From positions 307,402 to 371,401 of the forward strand of contig JBGVKY010000026.1 in NCBI GenBank assembly GCA_045123995.1: a stretch of 64,000 nucleotides of DNA, given 5' to 3'. A program made the position numbers and the translations under genes. Source of the DNA: HGM11501 sp045123995. Its GTDB lineage: Bacteria > Bacillota > Clostridia > CAKSNL01 > HGM11501. Below the pieces are notes generated by a model that was not told where the DNA came from, ran no database searches, and saw only the letters and a program-made list of their open reading frames with translations. This document shows positions 22,929 to 31,605 of the stretch, one piece after another; positions within the stretch are counted from its first letter, which is position 1; each line of letters opens with the position of its first letter.

Positions 22929-25900
22929 TCAATATAATCCGAACTCTGCATATTTTCTTGTGATTTCCTCATTTAAGTCCTCTGTTCTTTCTGCCAGAGC
23001 CTTATAGGGGTTTTCATATTCGATATATGCATCGTTGAACGCCAGTGTAATGGTTCTTGCTGTAAGATAGCTTCCGGGAACCTCAGGTACACCCACAAGC
23101 TGTTCCATCTGTTCGGTAAGAAGCTTAGTCTGCTCTCTTGTCCATGCGAGAGATTTGAAAGCCTCTAAGTTAGCTGCCGCATAACGGCCTGCCGCACCCA
23201 TTACAGATTCAAGCTCCTCGCCGTAACGGGTCTGCATATCGTCTCTTGTGTACCATTCCATAAATGCCCAGGCAGCATCCTTATCCTTTGTTTTATTGAA
23301 CATGATACATCCTGCAGCTGTTACGATCTGGCTATAGTCCATTCTTCCGTCTTCCCTTATTGTTCCGGGAACCTTTGTCATTTCCCAAAGACCCTGAATT
23401 TCAGGAGCTGCAGCATTTACTCTGTTGTACTGAGTATAAGGCTGTATCGATATGGGCATTTCACCGCTTCTGAATCTTGTATAGAAGTCGAATGAAATGG
23501 GGAAATCATATTTTACGAAACAGTCTGATACCTTTATGAAAGCCTCCTCAGCTTCGGGAGTGGTAAATCCTGATGCATGCCTATCTTCAGTATAGTAAGC
23601 TCCGTCATACTGATAGAGCAGTATCTGATACATTGTAGCAGCAGGAACACCAATCTGAAGGTTATTTCTTCTTATTACAGGCAAAAGTGCAAAGAAGTCA
23701 TCCCATGTTTCGGGAACACCGAGGCCCAACTGAGCTAATATATCCTTACGGTAGAACATCATGTTAAAGGTCTGAGTTTCGGGAATTGCATAATAAGCAT
23801 AATATTTCTTGTAGTTACATGTTGTGCAGATGCCCTGATTGTTTTCAGTTCCACACACTTCACAAACCCATACTTCTCCTTCGTTTGCCGCTTCTTCATC
23901 TTTATGTTCATTCATCTGGAACGCAAATGCTTCAAAGTTCTGATGCTGGAATCTGCCAAATACATCAGCAAAGGACCTTACTTCATTGACTCCGTCACCG
24001 TCCAAGTCCATTTCTCCGAACTTTGAAAGGTCAACAAGCGCATTTCTTATAGCATAGTTTACAGGCTGGTCGGACGCAATCATAAGTGCAACGTCAGGTC
24101 CTTTACCTGCAAGTGTTGCTTCAATCATGTTACCCTGAACAAGTTCAAGCTGCACGTTTACTCCTGTCTTGGGAGTAAATTCGTCATTTATCATGTTGTT
24201 GATAATATTGATCTGGTCACGGCCGGTATTTATCCATACCTTAACTTTTCTGCCCTCACCATCTATTGCTCCGATAACATCATAGTCTTCATAGAAAGAT
24301 GCGAAGAAGCTCTTGGTTCCTGCCCAGAGACTCTTGAAGAATCCTGCCTTAGCTCCTTCAAGCTCCATATCGTCTCCACCCAGAACAAAATAGTCAATCT
24401 TTATAGGCTGATTTTTATTATCAATAATCCACTGGCTGATGGAAGCTATATTATTCTTGAAAGTCTCAAGTTTCTTGCTGAAGCTTTCAGGTTTCTCTAT
24501 AAGTGAATCAAGCTGAAGAACAAAAGTTTCCAAGGTAGCAGTCTGGTTACTTCCTGTTCCTGTTATATCCAAAATTTCCTGCTTGATGCTGGCAAGCTCT
24601 TCTCTCGCCCATCTTAAATCACCATCCAAAGTCGGGATATTCTTTGCATAGTAATAATCTCTGTACTGGTCGGGAGTGGTTGATGCAAGCATTACCACGT
24701 CACTGTATACTTTGTTAAGTCTGTATACAACTGTTGTGAGTCTGTCAACAATGGACGCCATTTCACCAAGGCTCACTGTCATCTGCATTGTGTGCTCGCC
24801 CTTTTCCAGATATATGTAATAGGGGTTTCCTTCTGCATCGGAAGGAACTAAAAACTGCCAGTCAGAATCATATCCGAAACGGAGATACTTCATTTCCTGG
24901 AAGGGAAATTCCCCGTCAATTTTAAGGCTTCTTGTGGCAAACATACCAACATAGTCGCTCTGCTCGAACTTTATAGCCAGTTTGTAAAGTCCCGATTCAG
25001 GAGCATTGAAGGTCCATTTAAGCCAGCTTCTTGCACTTCCCCAGTTAGAACCGCCGGCAGCGTTGATTCTTGTCTTACTTGTGTGGTTGGGCTCCATCTG
25101 AGGATTATTTCTCTCAGATAAGGGATAAAGGGACGAATGAGAAAACTCGTTTGCTGTTTCACCCTGTATCTTTATCTGGGTATTTACGGGCTTATAACCT
25201 TTAGCCTCATATTCAGCCAGAACCTCTTTATAAGGCTTAGGTTCAACAAACTGTGTAATCTTTATGTCAGCCAGATAGAAAGGTTCACCCACAGTTTCAA
25301 AGGTTATGGTGTTTACACCTTCGTTAAAGTAGAAAAGCAAAGGAGCTTCAATAAGTCCCTCAGCATCGGTAATCCATTCAGTTCTCCACTTAATATCCTT
25401 AACCTGTCTGGGTCTCAAATCATTTCCTCTGTCCTGCAAAAACTCAGCCGTAAGATTTCCGTTTTCATCAGATTCGATACTAAAATCCTCTTCTCTGTTC
25501 TTGAATCCTCTGAAGGATCTTATAGCCATAGATTCATTGTACTGATATTCGTCATTTATCATAACACCGAACTCAATATCGTTCTTAATCTTCTCATGGC
25601 TTCTTACGGAATAGGAAATATTATATAAGCCGGCTTCGGGTATATTTACCTCGTACACCGCCCTCTGCACTTCCTCCATAAATTCTGCAACGTTGTCAAC
25701 TCCGTCAAAGTTTTCGATTGCAATAACACCCGCAGAGCTCTTTGCGCTATTAAACGCAGAGCCTAAAACCGAAACCTCCGCCTCGGGTCTTTCAGCATCG
25801 GGGTGCTTTTCCAGAAAATAAGCATATACGTTGTTTCTGTCATAGTCAAATTCCAGAGCGTTAAACGTAGTGCTTGCACTGGCGTAAGCATCATTTTGCA

Positions 25901-25970
25901 CCATTGCGGTAAATCCCGTTACCACCATGAGCATCGCAAGTAATACTGCCGTAACTTTTCTTGCCGTCAT
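22929..25970 (-). CDS. Giant extracellular solute-binding protein with carbohydrate-binding-like N-terminus and zinc ribbon
   Basis: A 1,013-residue exported protein, over twice the length of a usual CUT1 binding protein. The signal peptide is residues 1-31. Residues 35-430 hold two jelly-roll-like segments ('GLYNISYSVRSHEK' and 'GLYKLAIKFEQSDY' mark related repeats). A helical stretch (about 445-530) precedes the family 1 binding fold (about 570-1000: 'KVKVWINTGRDQINIINNMI', 'GVPETWDDFF', 'KDKDAAWAFMEWYT'). Inside it, Cys703-x2-Cys706-x8-Cys715-x2-Cys718 forms a zinc-ribbon-like insertion. No lipobox Cys is seen, so attachment to the cell is unclear. It is first in the operon, behind AGGAGG. 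Confidence 0.85.
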   Translation of the reverse strand: MTARKVTAVLLAMLMVVTGFTAMVQNDAYASASTTFNALEFDYDRNNVYAYFLEKHPDAERPEAEVSVLGSAFNSAKSSAGVIAIENFDGVDNVAEFMEEVQRAVYEVNIPEAGLYNISYSVRSHEKIKNDIEFGVMINDEYQYNESMAIRSFRGFKNREEDFSIESDENGNLTAEFLQDRGNDLRPRQVKDIKWRTEWITDAEGLIEAPLLFYFNEGVNTITFETVGEPFYLADIKITQFVEPKPYKEVLAEYEAKGYKPVNTQIKIQGETANEFSHSSLYPLSERNNPQMEPNHTSKTRINAAGGSNWGSARSWLKWTFNAPESGLYKLAIKFEQSDYVGMFATRSLKIDGEFPFQEMKYLRFGYDSDWQFLVPSDAEGNPYYIYLEKGEHTMQMTVSLGEMASIVDRLTTVVYRLNKVYSDVVMLASTTPDQYRDYYYAKNIPTLDGDLRWAREELASIKQEILDITGTGSNQTATLETFVLQLDSLIEKPESFSKKLETFKNNIASISQWIIDNKNQPIKIDYFVLGGDDMELEGAKAGFFKSLWAGTKSFFASFYEDYDVIGAIDGEGRKVKVWINTGRDQINIINNMINDEFTPKTGVNVQLELVQGNMIEATLAGKGPDVALMIASDQPVNYAIRNALVDLSKFGEMDLDGDGVNEVRSFADVFGRFQHQNFEAFAFQMNEHKDEEAANEGEVWVCEVCGTENNQGICTTCNYKKYYAYYAIPETQTFNMMFYRKDILAQLGLGVPETWDDFFALLPVIRRNNLQIGVPAATMYQILLYQYDGAYYTEDRHASGFTTPEAEEAFIKVSDCFVKYDFPISFDFYTRFRSGEMPISIQPYTQYNRVNAAAPEIQGLWEMTKVPGTIREDGRMDYSQIVTAAGCIMFNKTKDKDAAWAFMEWYTRDDMQTRYGEELESVMGAAGRYAAANLEAFKSLAWTREQTKLLTEQMEQLVGVPEVPGSYLTARTITLAFNDAYIEYENPYKALAERTEDLNEEITRKYAEFGLY

Positions 25971-26077
25971 TTTAAAACCTCCTGTAAGTTAAGTACTTTT
26001 GCCGTATCTTATCGTAATTTCTGCCAATAATTGGAAAAATTAAGCATATTTTACAATGGCAAAAAGACATGTACTTT

Positions 26078-26106
26078 ATTATACACCACTTTGCACAAAA
26101 AATCAA
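26078..26106 (-). promoter_or_regulatory. Sigma-A promoter of the ABC/NHL-Yip1/DUF5696 operon
   Basis: -35 TTGATT (26101-26106), 17-base spacer, -10 TATAAT (26078-26083), minus strand; leaves a leader of about 100 bases before the first gene. Confidence 0.78.
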
Positions 26107-26240
26107 TAGAAATTTTAGCGAATTTTATTTTTTTTTGGTTGTTTAGTATAAAATACTTATATAGCCTTTGAACATAATACACAAAAAAAGCTATATGTTC
26201 CGAAAAATTTATGTTTTTTTCGTCATTTACCAAATAAACC

Positions 26241-26269
26241 TTGAAAAAATCACGTTTTTTTGATATAAT
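26241..26269 (+). promoter_or_regulatory. Sigma-A promoter of yqhQ-prmC
   Basis: -35 TTGAAA (26241-26246), 17-base spacer, -10 TATAAT (26264-26269). Confidence 0.75.
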
Positions 26270-26312
26270 AAATTCAGTCAAACGGCTTATTACTTAATGA
26301 AAGGAAATGACT

Positions 26313-27254
26313 ATGGAAAATAAAAAAACCTCAATAGGCGGTTCTGCCTTAATTGAAGGAATCATGATGAGAGGGCCTTCAAAAATGGGTATCGCCGTAA
26401 GAAAAAGCGATGGAGAAATCGAACTTAAGGTTTCTGACATAGAGATAAACAAGAGTATATGGAACAAAATCCCCGTTGTAAGAGGAATGATTGCTTTCTT
26501 CGTCTCCATGGTTACAAGTATGAAGGCTCTTTTATGGAGTGCTGAATTTGTGGATATAGAGGAAGATGAATCAGAATCAAAATTCGAGGCATGGCTTTCA
26601 GAAAAATTCGGGGACAACCTTAAAAATATAGTGATTTACTTTTCTGTTGTCCTTGCAATTTTAATGAGCATCGGTCTTTTCTTCCTTCTCCCCATGCTAA
26701 TCGGAGAAGGTATTGCTTTTGTTTTCAAGAATTCTACTCCGGAAACAATCGCAGTTATAAGAAGCGTTGCAGAAAGCGTATCCAGAATTGTAATCTTTCT
26801 GGGATATATTCTTTTATGTACTATGCAAAAAGATGTAAAAAGAGTATTTATGTATCACGGTGCTGAGCACAAGACAATATATTGTTATGAGGCGGGACTT
26901 CCTTTGACCGTAGAAAACTGCCGTGCTCAAAGTCGGTTGCATCCCAGATGCGGAACCAGTTTTTTAGTTTTCGTTCTTTTAATAAGCATTCTGGTTTTCG
27001 CCTTTGTTAAGGTGGACACTTTGTGGCTCAGAATCATAATCAAGCTTTTATGTCTCCCCTTTATTGCAGGAATTTCCTACGAAATAATAAAGTGGGCGGG
27101 CAGAAGTGACAGTAAGTTAGTTTCCCTTTTAAGCAAGCCCGGTCTTTATTTGCAGAAAATCACCACAAAAGAGCCTGATGATGACATGATTGAAATTGCC
27201 ATCGCTGCCATGACACCAGTTTTACCAAAAGAAGGAGAAAACGACAAATGGTAA
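26313..27254 (+). CDS. DUF1385 membrane protein (YqhQ family)
   Basis: A 313-residue membrane protein with the hallmark N-terminus 'GGSALIEGIMMRGPSKMGIA' and the central metal-ligand-like segment 'MYHGAEHKTIYCYEAG' (about 186-201), followed by 'RCGTSFLV'. About four to five helices are visible. The family is widespread in Firmicutes and its biochemical role is not established to my knowledge. The ATG at 26313 suits the AAAGGAA ribosome site better than the in-frame ATG six bases upstream. Its end overlaps prmC by seven bases. In many Clostridia this gene lies between rpmE and prmC-prfA; here rpmE is 24 kb away and prfA is absent from the window. Confidence 0.9.
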   Translation: MENKKTSIGGSALIEGIMMRGPSKMGIAVRKSDGEIELKVSDIEINKSIWNKIPVVRGMIAFFVSMVTSMKALLWSAEFVDIEEDESESKFEAWLSEKFGDNLKNIVIYFSVVLAILMSIGLFFLLPMLIGEGIAFVFKNSTPETIAVIRSVAESVSRIVIFLGYILLCTMQKDVKRVFMYHGAEHKTIYCYEAGLPLTVENCRAQSRLHPRCGTSFLVFVLLISILVFAFVKVDTLWLRIIIKLLCLPFIAGISYEIIKWAGRSDSKLVSLLSKPGLYLQKITTKEPDDDMIEIAIAAMTPVLPKEGENDKW

Positions 27255-28069
27255 TTTATGAAGCCTTGCGCTTCGGAACTTCTTTCTTAAAGGATGTAAG
27301 CGACACTGCTTCTTTAGACTCTTCCCTCCTTTTAGAAAAGGTTTTAGGATGCGACAGGCTTTTTCTCATAAAAAACAGGGATGAAATTTTAGATGACGAG
27401 GCACTGTCACTTTTCAAGTCTCATCTCGAAAGAAGAAAAAACACAGAACCCATTGCCTATATACTGGGAGAAAAAGAATTTATGGGTCTTAGTTTCTCTG
27501 TGAAAGAAGGGGTGCTAATACCCCGTCCTGATACAGAAACTTTAGTTGAATACGCCATAGAAAACTGCCGGGGCTCTGTTCTTGATATAGGTACCGGCTC
27601 AGGCGCAATAGCAGTATCTTTGGCAAAATTCGGTAAGGATTTGGAAGTTTCAGCTGTAGATATAAGCGAAACAGCCTTGGAAACTGCAAAGCTTAACGCT
27701 GAAAATAACGGTGTAAATATTAATTTTTCAAAGCTTGATATATTAAATGACGAAATCTCCGGGAAATTCGATGCTATCATCTCAAATCCCCCTTATATAA
27801 GAACTGATGTTTTGAAAACCCTTGATTCAGATGTCAGGGATTTTGAACCCAAACTGGCTCTCGACGGAGGGGACGATGGTCTTATTTTTTACAGGGTTAT
27901 TGCAAAAAAAGCAACAGAGGCTCTCAATGAAAAGGGGCTTATCATTTTTGAAATAGGCTTTGATCAGGCAAAAGAAGTTTCAGAAATTTTAGATGCAGAT
28001 TTTTGTGATATTAAAGTCCTTTATGACCTTGGAAAAAATCCAAGAGTAGTTACAGGAATGAAAAAATGA
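27248..28069 (+). CDS. prmC: Peptide chain release factor N5-glutamine methyltransferase
   Basis: A 273-residue SAM-dependent methyltransferase that methylates the GGQ glutamine of release factors. An N-terminal helical recognition domain (about 1-85) precedes the Rossmann fold: 'VLDIGTGSGAIAVSLA' (about 112-127) binds SAM, and 'AIISNPPYI' (about 176-184) is the NPPY catalytic motif that marks Gln/Asn/Ade N-methyltransferases. Translation is probably coupled to yqhQ because the ATG lies within the yqhQ end. The stop codon is inside a terminator stem. Confidence 0.93.
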   Translation: MVIYEALRFGTSFLKDVSDTASLDSSLLLEKVLGCDRLFLIKNRDEILDDEALSLFKSHLERRKNTEPIAYILGEKEFMGLSFSVKEGVLIPRPDTETLVEYAIENCRGSVLDIGTGSGAIAVSLAKFGKDLEVSAVDISETALETAKLNAENNGVNINFSKLDILNDEISGKFDAIISNPPYIRTDVLKTLDSDVRDFEPKLALDGGDDGLIFYRVIAKKATEALNEKGLIIFEIGFDQAKEVSEILDADFCDIKVLYDLGKNPRVVTGMKK

Positions 28070-28098
28070 CATTCGCCAATGGCGAATGTCATTTTTTT
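28061..28098. terminator. Bidirectional terminator between prmC and the clp gene
   Basis: TGACATTCGCC/GGCGAATGTCA stem with an AAT loop and A6/T7 flanks, shared by the two convergent genes. Confidence 0.9.
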
Positions 28099-30328
28099 AT
28101 ATTACTTTTATTTTTCCGTCAACTATTCCAATATTGCAGGTATCGCCCGCCTTTAAATTGCCTCTTATGATGGCTTCTGCCACAGAATCTGTCAGGTCGT
28201 TGGTAATAAGATGTCTCATGGGTCTTGCTCCGTTTTTGTCATCACAGCCCTTAGATGCAATATATTCCTTAGCTTCTTCTGTCACCAAAAGCTTTATTCC
28301 CTTTTCTGAAAGCATAAATTCAATATCTGAAAGAAGTATATCCACAATCTTTAAGGCATCCTCCTTTTTGATGCGGTCAAATACCACAACCTCATCAACC
28401 CTGTTTAAAAATTCAGGACGGAAAACATCCTTAAGTGCTCTTTTGACCTTCTCTGCATCAGCCCTGTCTTCATCGGGAGTAAAGCCAAGTCCCGATCCTT
28501 TCCAGTCGGAGCCTGCATTAGAGGTCATTATGATAACGGCGTGTTCAAAGCTCACCACTTTACCGTGACTGTCGGTTAATCTTCCGTCGTCTAAAATCTG
28601 CAGAAGAATATTATGGATATCCGGATGTGCCTTTTCTATTTCATCAAGCAAGATAACCGAATAGGGTCTTCTTCTTATTTTCTCCGTGAGCTGACCTGCA
28701 TCGTCATATCCCACATATCCCGGAGGTGAACCTATAATTTTCGCAACAGAATGCTTTTCCATATATTCAGTCATATCCATACGGATAATATAGTCCTCGC
28801 TGTCAAACATAGCCTCAGCAAGTGCCTTGGCAAGCTCGGTCTTACCTACACCAGTAGGCCCTACAAAAATGAAGGATGCCGGTCTTAATTTTTTAGAAAG
28901 TCCTGCACGGTTTCTCCTTATGGCTCTTGCCACGGCCGATACTGCCTTATCCTGTCCGATTACCCTTTTATGCAAAATATCTTCGAGAGACAAAAGCTTA
29001 TCTGTTTCAAGCTCGGTTATTTTCTGCACGGGAATTTTTGTCATATTCTCTATAACAGAAGCAATGTGCTCAACGGTTAAAGTGGTGTAATCGCTGGCTT
29101 TTTCAAGCTCTTCAATTTCTTTTATAAGCCTTTCTTCCTTGGTCTTATACTCTGACATCTTTTTGTAATACTCAATGGAATCGTCATTTTCAACGGCTTC
29201 CTTTTCGCTTGTCATAGTATTAAGCTCTCTTTTAAGCACAGTAAGACGTGCCAGGGCTTCGTTCTGAAGATTAGCCTTTGAGCCCGCCTCATCTATTACG
29301 TCAATTGCTTTATCCGGAAGGAATTTTTCATTAAGGTAGCGTTCTGACAAAACCGCCGCCGCCTTTAAACATTCATCTGAAATTATTACATGGTGATAAT
29401 TTTCATAGTAGGGTCTTATTCCCTTCAATATTTCAACCGTTTCATCAAGTGTTGGCTCGTCAACTACTATTGTCTGGAATCTTCTGGCAAGGGCGGTATC
29501 TTTTTCAATGTGCTTACGGTATTCAGTCAGAGTTGTGGCTCCGATAATCTGCACAGCTCCACGGGCCAAGGCGGGCTTTAAGATGTTTGCGGCGTTCATT
29601 GCTCCCTCCGCATCTCCCGCTCCCATAATATTATGGATTTCGTCAATAACCAAAATTATATTGCCGACCTTTTTAGCTTCTTCGATAATCCCCTTAAGCC
29701 TTGCCTCAAACTGGCCCCTGAACTGTGTTCCTGCCACAATGGCAGTAAAATCAAGGGCGTAGATTTCTTTGTCCAGAAGCTTTTCGGGAACCTTTTTTTC
29801 AATTATCCTCACGGCAAGACCCTCGGCAATGGCTGTTTTACCAACGCCGGGCTCACCTAAAAGACAGGGGTTATTTTTCTGTCGGCGGTTCAATATTTCA
29901 ATGAGGCGTTCAATTTCCTTATCTCTGCCTATAACCCTGTCAACCTTTCCCTCTTTTGCTCTTTCGTTTAAATTTGTTCCGTAGGTTTCAAGCATTTTTC
30001 TCTTATTCTGCTTTTTACCCTGTTTTTCTGCCTTTTTGTTTCCGTAAGCATTCACTTCCTCTGTGTCCTCTTCTTCACCGAATGCCATGCCTGGAAAAGA
30101 GGGCATTTCTCCCCCGAAAAGGTCGGAAAGCTGACCTGTTACATTCTCTATATCTTCATCTGTAAGACTTTCAATATCCCCCATATTAGGCATAATTTTA
30201 TCCACAGCAGGAATTCCCAGCTCTTTAGCGCACTTAAGACAAAGACCTTCGTTCTTTGTCTGTCCGTTTTCAAGCTTTGTTACAAATACGACTGCCACAT
30301 TTTTCCGGCATCTCGTACACATCATCAT
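28097..30328 (-). CDS. clpE: ClpE-type ATP-dependent protease/unfoldase ATPase subunit
   Basis: A 743-residue Hsp100 unfoldase that feeds proteins to ClpP. Instead of the ClpC-type N-terminal double repeat it has a zinc finger of Cys4, Cys7, Cys30 and Cys33, the hallmark of ClpE, followed by an acidic, Gly-rich linker (about 45-110). AAA-1 has Walker A 'GEPGVGKT' (158-165) and Walker B 'ILVIDEIHNIMGAG'. A coiled middle segment (about 385-440, much shorter than in ClpB) precedes AAA-2 with 'VGPTGVGKTELAKALAEAMF' and 'VILLDEIEKAH'. An alternative label is ClpC-like. Three consecutive ATG codons make the exact start uncertain. Confidence 0.88.
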   Translation of the reverse strand: MMMCTRCRKNVAVVFVTKLENGQTKNEGLCLKCAKELGIPAVDKIMPNMGDIESLTDEDIENVTGQLSDLFGGEMPSFPGMAFGEEEDTEEVNAYGNKKAEKQGKKQNKRKMLETYGTNLNERAKEGKVDRVIGRDKEIERLIEILNRRQKNNPCLLGEPGVGKTAIAEGLAVRIIEKKVPEKLLDKEIYALDFTAIVAGTQFRGQFEARLKGIIEEAKKVGNIILVIDEIHNIMGAGDAEGAMNAANILKPALARGAVQIIGATTLTEYRKHIEKDTALARRFQTIVVDEPTLDETVEILKGIRPYYENYHHVIISDECLKAAAVLSERYLNEKFLPDKAIDVIDEAGSKANLQNEALARLTVLKRELNTMTSEKEAVENDDSIEYYKKMSEYKTKEERLIKEIEELEKASDYTTLTVEHIASVIENMTKIPVQKITELETDKLLSLEDILHKRVIGQDKAVSAVARAIRRNRAGLSKKLRPASFIFVGPTGVGKTELAKALAEAMFDSEDYIIRMDMTEYMEKHSVAKIIGSPPGYVGYDDAGQLTEKIRRRPYSVILLDEIEKAHPDIHNILLQILDDGRLTDSHGKVVSFEHAVIIMTSNAGSDWKGSGLGFTPDEDRADAEKVKRALKDVFRPEFLNRVDEVVVFDRIKKEDALKIVDILLSDIEFMLSEKGIKLLVTEEAKEYIASKGCDDKNGARPMRHLITNDLTDSVAEAIIRGNLKAGDTCNIGIVDGKIKVI

Positions 30329-30369
30329 CCAATTTCAATCCTTTCAAAAAGCCATACTTTACTTAGCTA

Positions 30370-31452
30370 TCATTCCCAGTAAAACCTTGTAGTATCTATT
30401 ATAATTGCCCTCTTTTCTTCGTCCCAGTCAACGTGGAAATCAACACCCATACCGATTTGCCTTATGGTAGTGTAGTTATTTCCTCCGATGTTGTAAACGT
30501 CATTTCCCACAACGGCTCCCCTGTCATATAAAATAAGGGTATTCACTCTCTTAGCTGTGGAATGAGGAACTTCGTTTATTGTAAGCTCTCCACCTGAAGG
30601 AATATACTCTCTGTTTCCTCTGGTTGACACCATTCCACCCGGCACATCATATTTACCATCACCTTTCCTTATCACATAAAAGGAGTTAGGTTTATAATCA
30701 ACGGCAAATTCCGAAGCTGTTCCTTTAAGAGCCATTGCCACATCACGAAGCTTAAAATAAGTATATCCGTTTATATTATAGCCCTCCATAAACACTTCTT
30801 TTCCGTCTATTATAATTTTTGCGTCGCTCCTTATGGCAGGAACCGTAACTTCCTCCACATATTGATGATACATAGAATAGTCAAAGGCAAGAACACCTTC
30901 CCATTCTTTGTCTAAGGTAGATATGGAAATTGCAAACATATACCACTTCCCCTCATAGAGCACCCCTATATGCCAATTTTTTGCATAGCTCACAGTTCCG
31001 TCAGCCTTGTGAAATTCCCAGGTGAGTCCTTTTTCCCAGCCCTCTGAAAGTCTTTTTGTGGGATAGGCTGTTATGCCGAAATCCTTTAAGGTGCGGTAGG
31101 TGCGAGAGTATGCGGTCGAATTGAAAACATTATCCGTCAAGCCTAAATTATCAGTCATTGTAATATCCCACCCTGCTTCGGAAGGACCTGAAAAATATAC
31201 AAATTCCGCTCCGTCAACAAAGGATTGCATTAAAAGTCCTTCATTTGCTTTTATCATATACATTTCGTAGGGTTTTCCGTCCTCGGCTGTTCCCTCACCC
31301 AAAGAACTTATACTGTCTATATAATAAAAGCCTACGGGGCCAAACTTTCTTGGCTTTTTTAAGTGGGGCACATCATATCCCTCTGCACTGCAAATAGAAG
31401 ACAGTGATAAAATCATACAAATTATAAGTACCAAAGATAAAAACTTTTTCAT
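30370..31452 (-). CDS. Secreted stalk-domain (copper amine oxidase N-terminal-like) protein
   Basis: A 360-residue exported protein of unknown function. The signal peptide (1-23, ending 'SICSAEG') leads to a unique domain of about 190 residues. The C-terminal 150 residues match the clostridial 'stalk' or copper-amine-oxidase-N-like repeat: 'IIIDGKEVFMEGYNINGYTYFKLRDVAMAL' (cut here: GYNINGYTYFKLRDVAMAL) and a final 'NYTTIRQIGMGVDFHVDWD'. Such repeats sit on the cell surface and may bind wall polymers. It has its own promoter (31509-31537), and the clp gene follows 41 bases downstream. Confidence 0.75.
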   Translation of the reverse strand: MKKFLSLVLIICMILSLSSICSAEGYDVPHLKKPRKFGPVGFYYIDSISSLGEGTAEDGKPYEMYMIKANEGLLMQSFVDGAEFVYFSGPSEAGWDITMTDNLGLTDNVFNSTAYSRTYRTLKDFGITAYPTKRLSEGWEKGLTWEFHKADGTVSYAKNWHIGVLYEGKWYMFAISISTLDKEWEGVLAFDYSMYHQYVEEVTVPAIRSDAKIIIDGKEVFMEGYNINGYTYFKLRDVAMALKGTASEFAVDYKPNSFYVIRKGDGKYDVPGGMVSTRGNREYIPSGGELTINEVPHSTAKRVNTLILYDRGAVVGNDVYNIGGNNYTTIRQIGMGVDFHVDWDEEKRAIIIDTTRFYWE

Positions 31453-31508
31453 TTTATCCCCTCTTTTTTAATGCTTTTTCTTTGCATAAAAGTATACAAA
31501 GCTAAATT

Positions 31509-31537
31509 ATTTTATCACAATTTCTTTGATTTTTCAA
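31509..31537 (-). promoter_or_regulatory. Sigma-A-like promoter of the stalk-domain gene
   Basis: -35 TTGAAA (31532-31537), 17-base spacer, -10 TAAAAT (31509-31514), minus strand. Confidence 0.6.
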
Positions 31538-31605
31538 TACATTATATAAATATTTTTGTTCCTCTTATTCCTCCTTTGCATATAATGTTACGGGAGGTGA
31601 TATTC

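Larger units (their letters stand above)
25971..26312. other. AT-rich divergent intergenic region (342 bases)
   Basis: It holds the promoter of the minus-strand ABC operon (26078-26106), the promoter of the plus-strand yqhQ gene (26241-26269) and a small palindrome CCAATAATTGG at 26024-26034 in the leader of the ABC operon, a possible operator. I see no coding region; the short minus-strand frame here covers the promoter and lacks a ribosome site. Confidence 0.7.

Noticed and set aside
25137..25628. 163-residue plus-strand ORF opposite the solute-binding protein
   Set aside because: It is antisense to a well supported gene and has no ribosome site.
26051..26281. 76-residue minus-strand ORF upstream of the ABC operon
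   Set aside because: It covers the ABC promoter and intergenic AT-rich sequence, has no ribosome site and an improbable composition.
31471..31605. 45-codon N-terminal extension of the Cys-rich membrane protein
   Set aside because: It runs across the opposite promoter, and GGGAGGTG directly before the ATG at 31606 defines the start.
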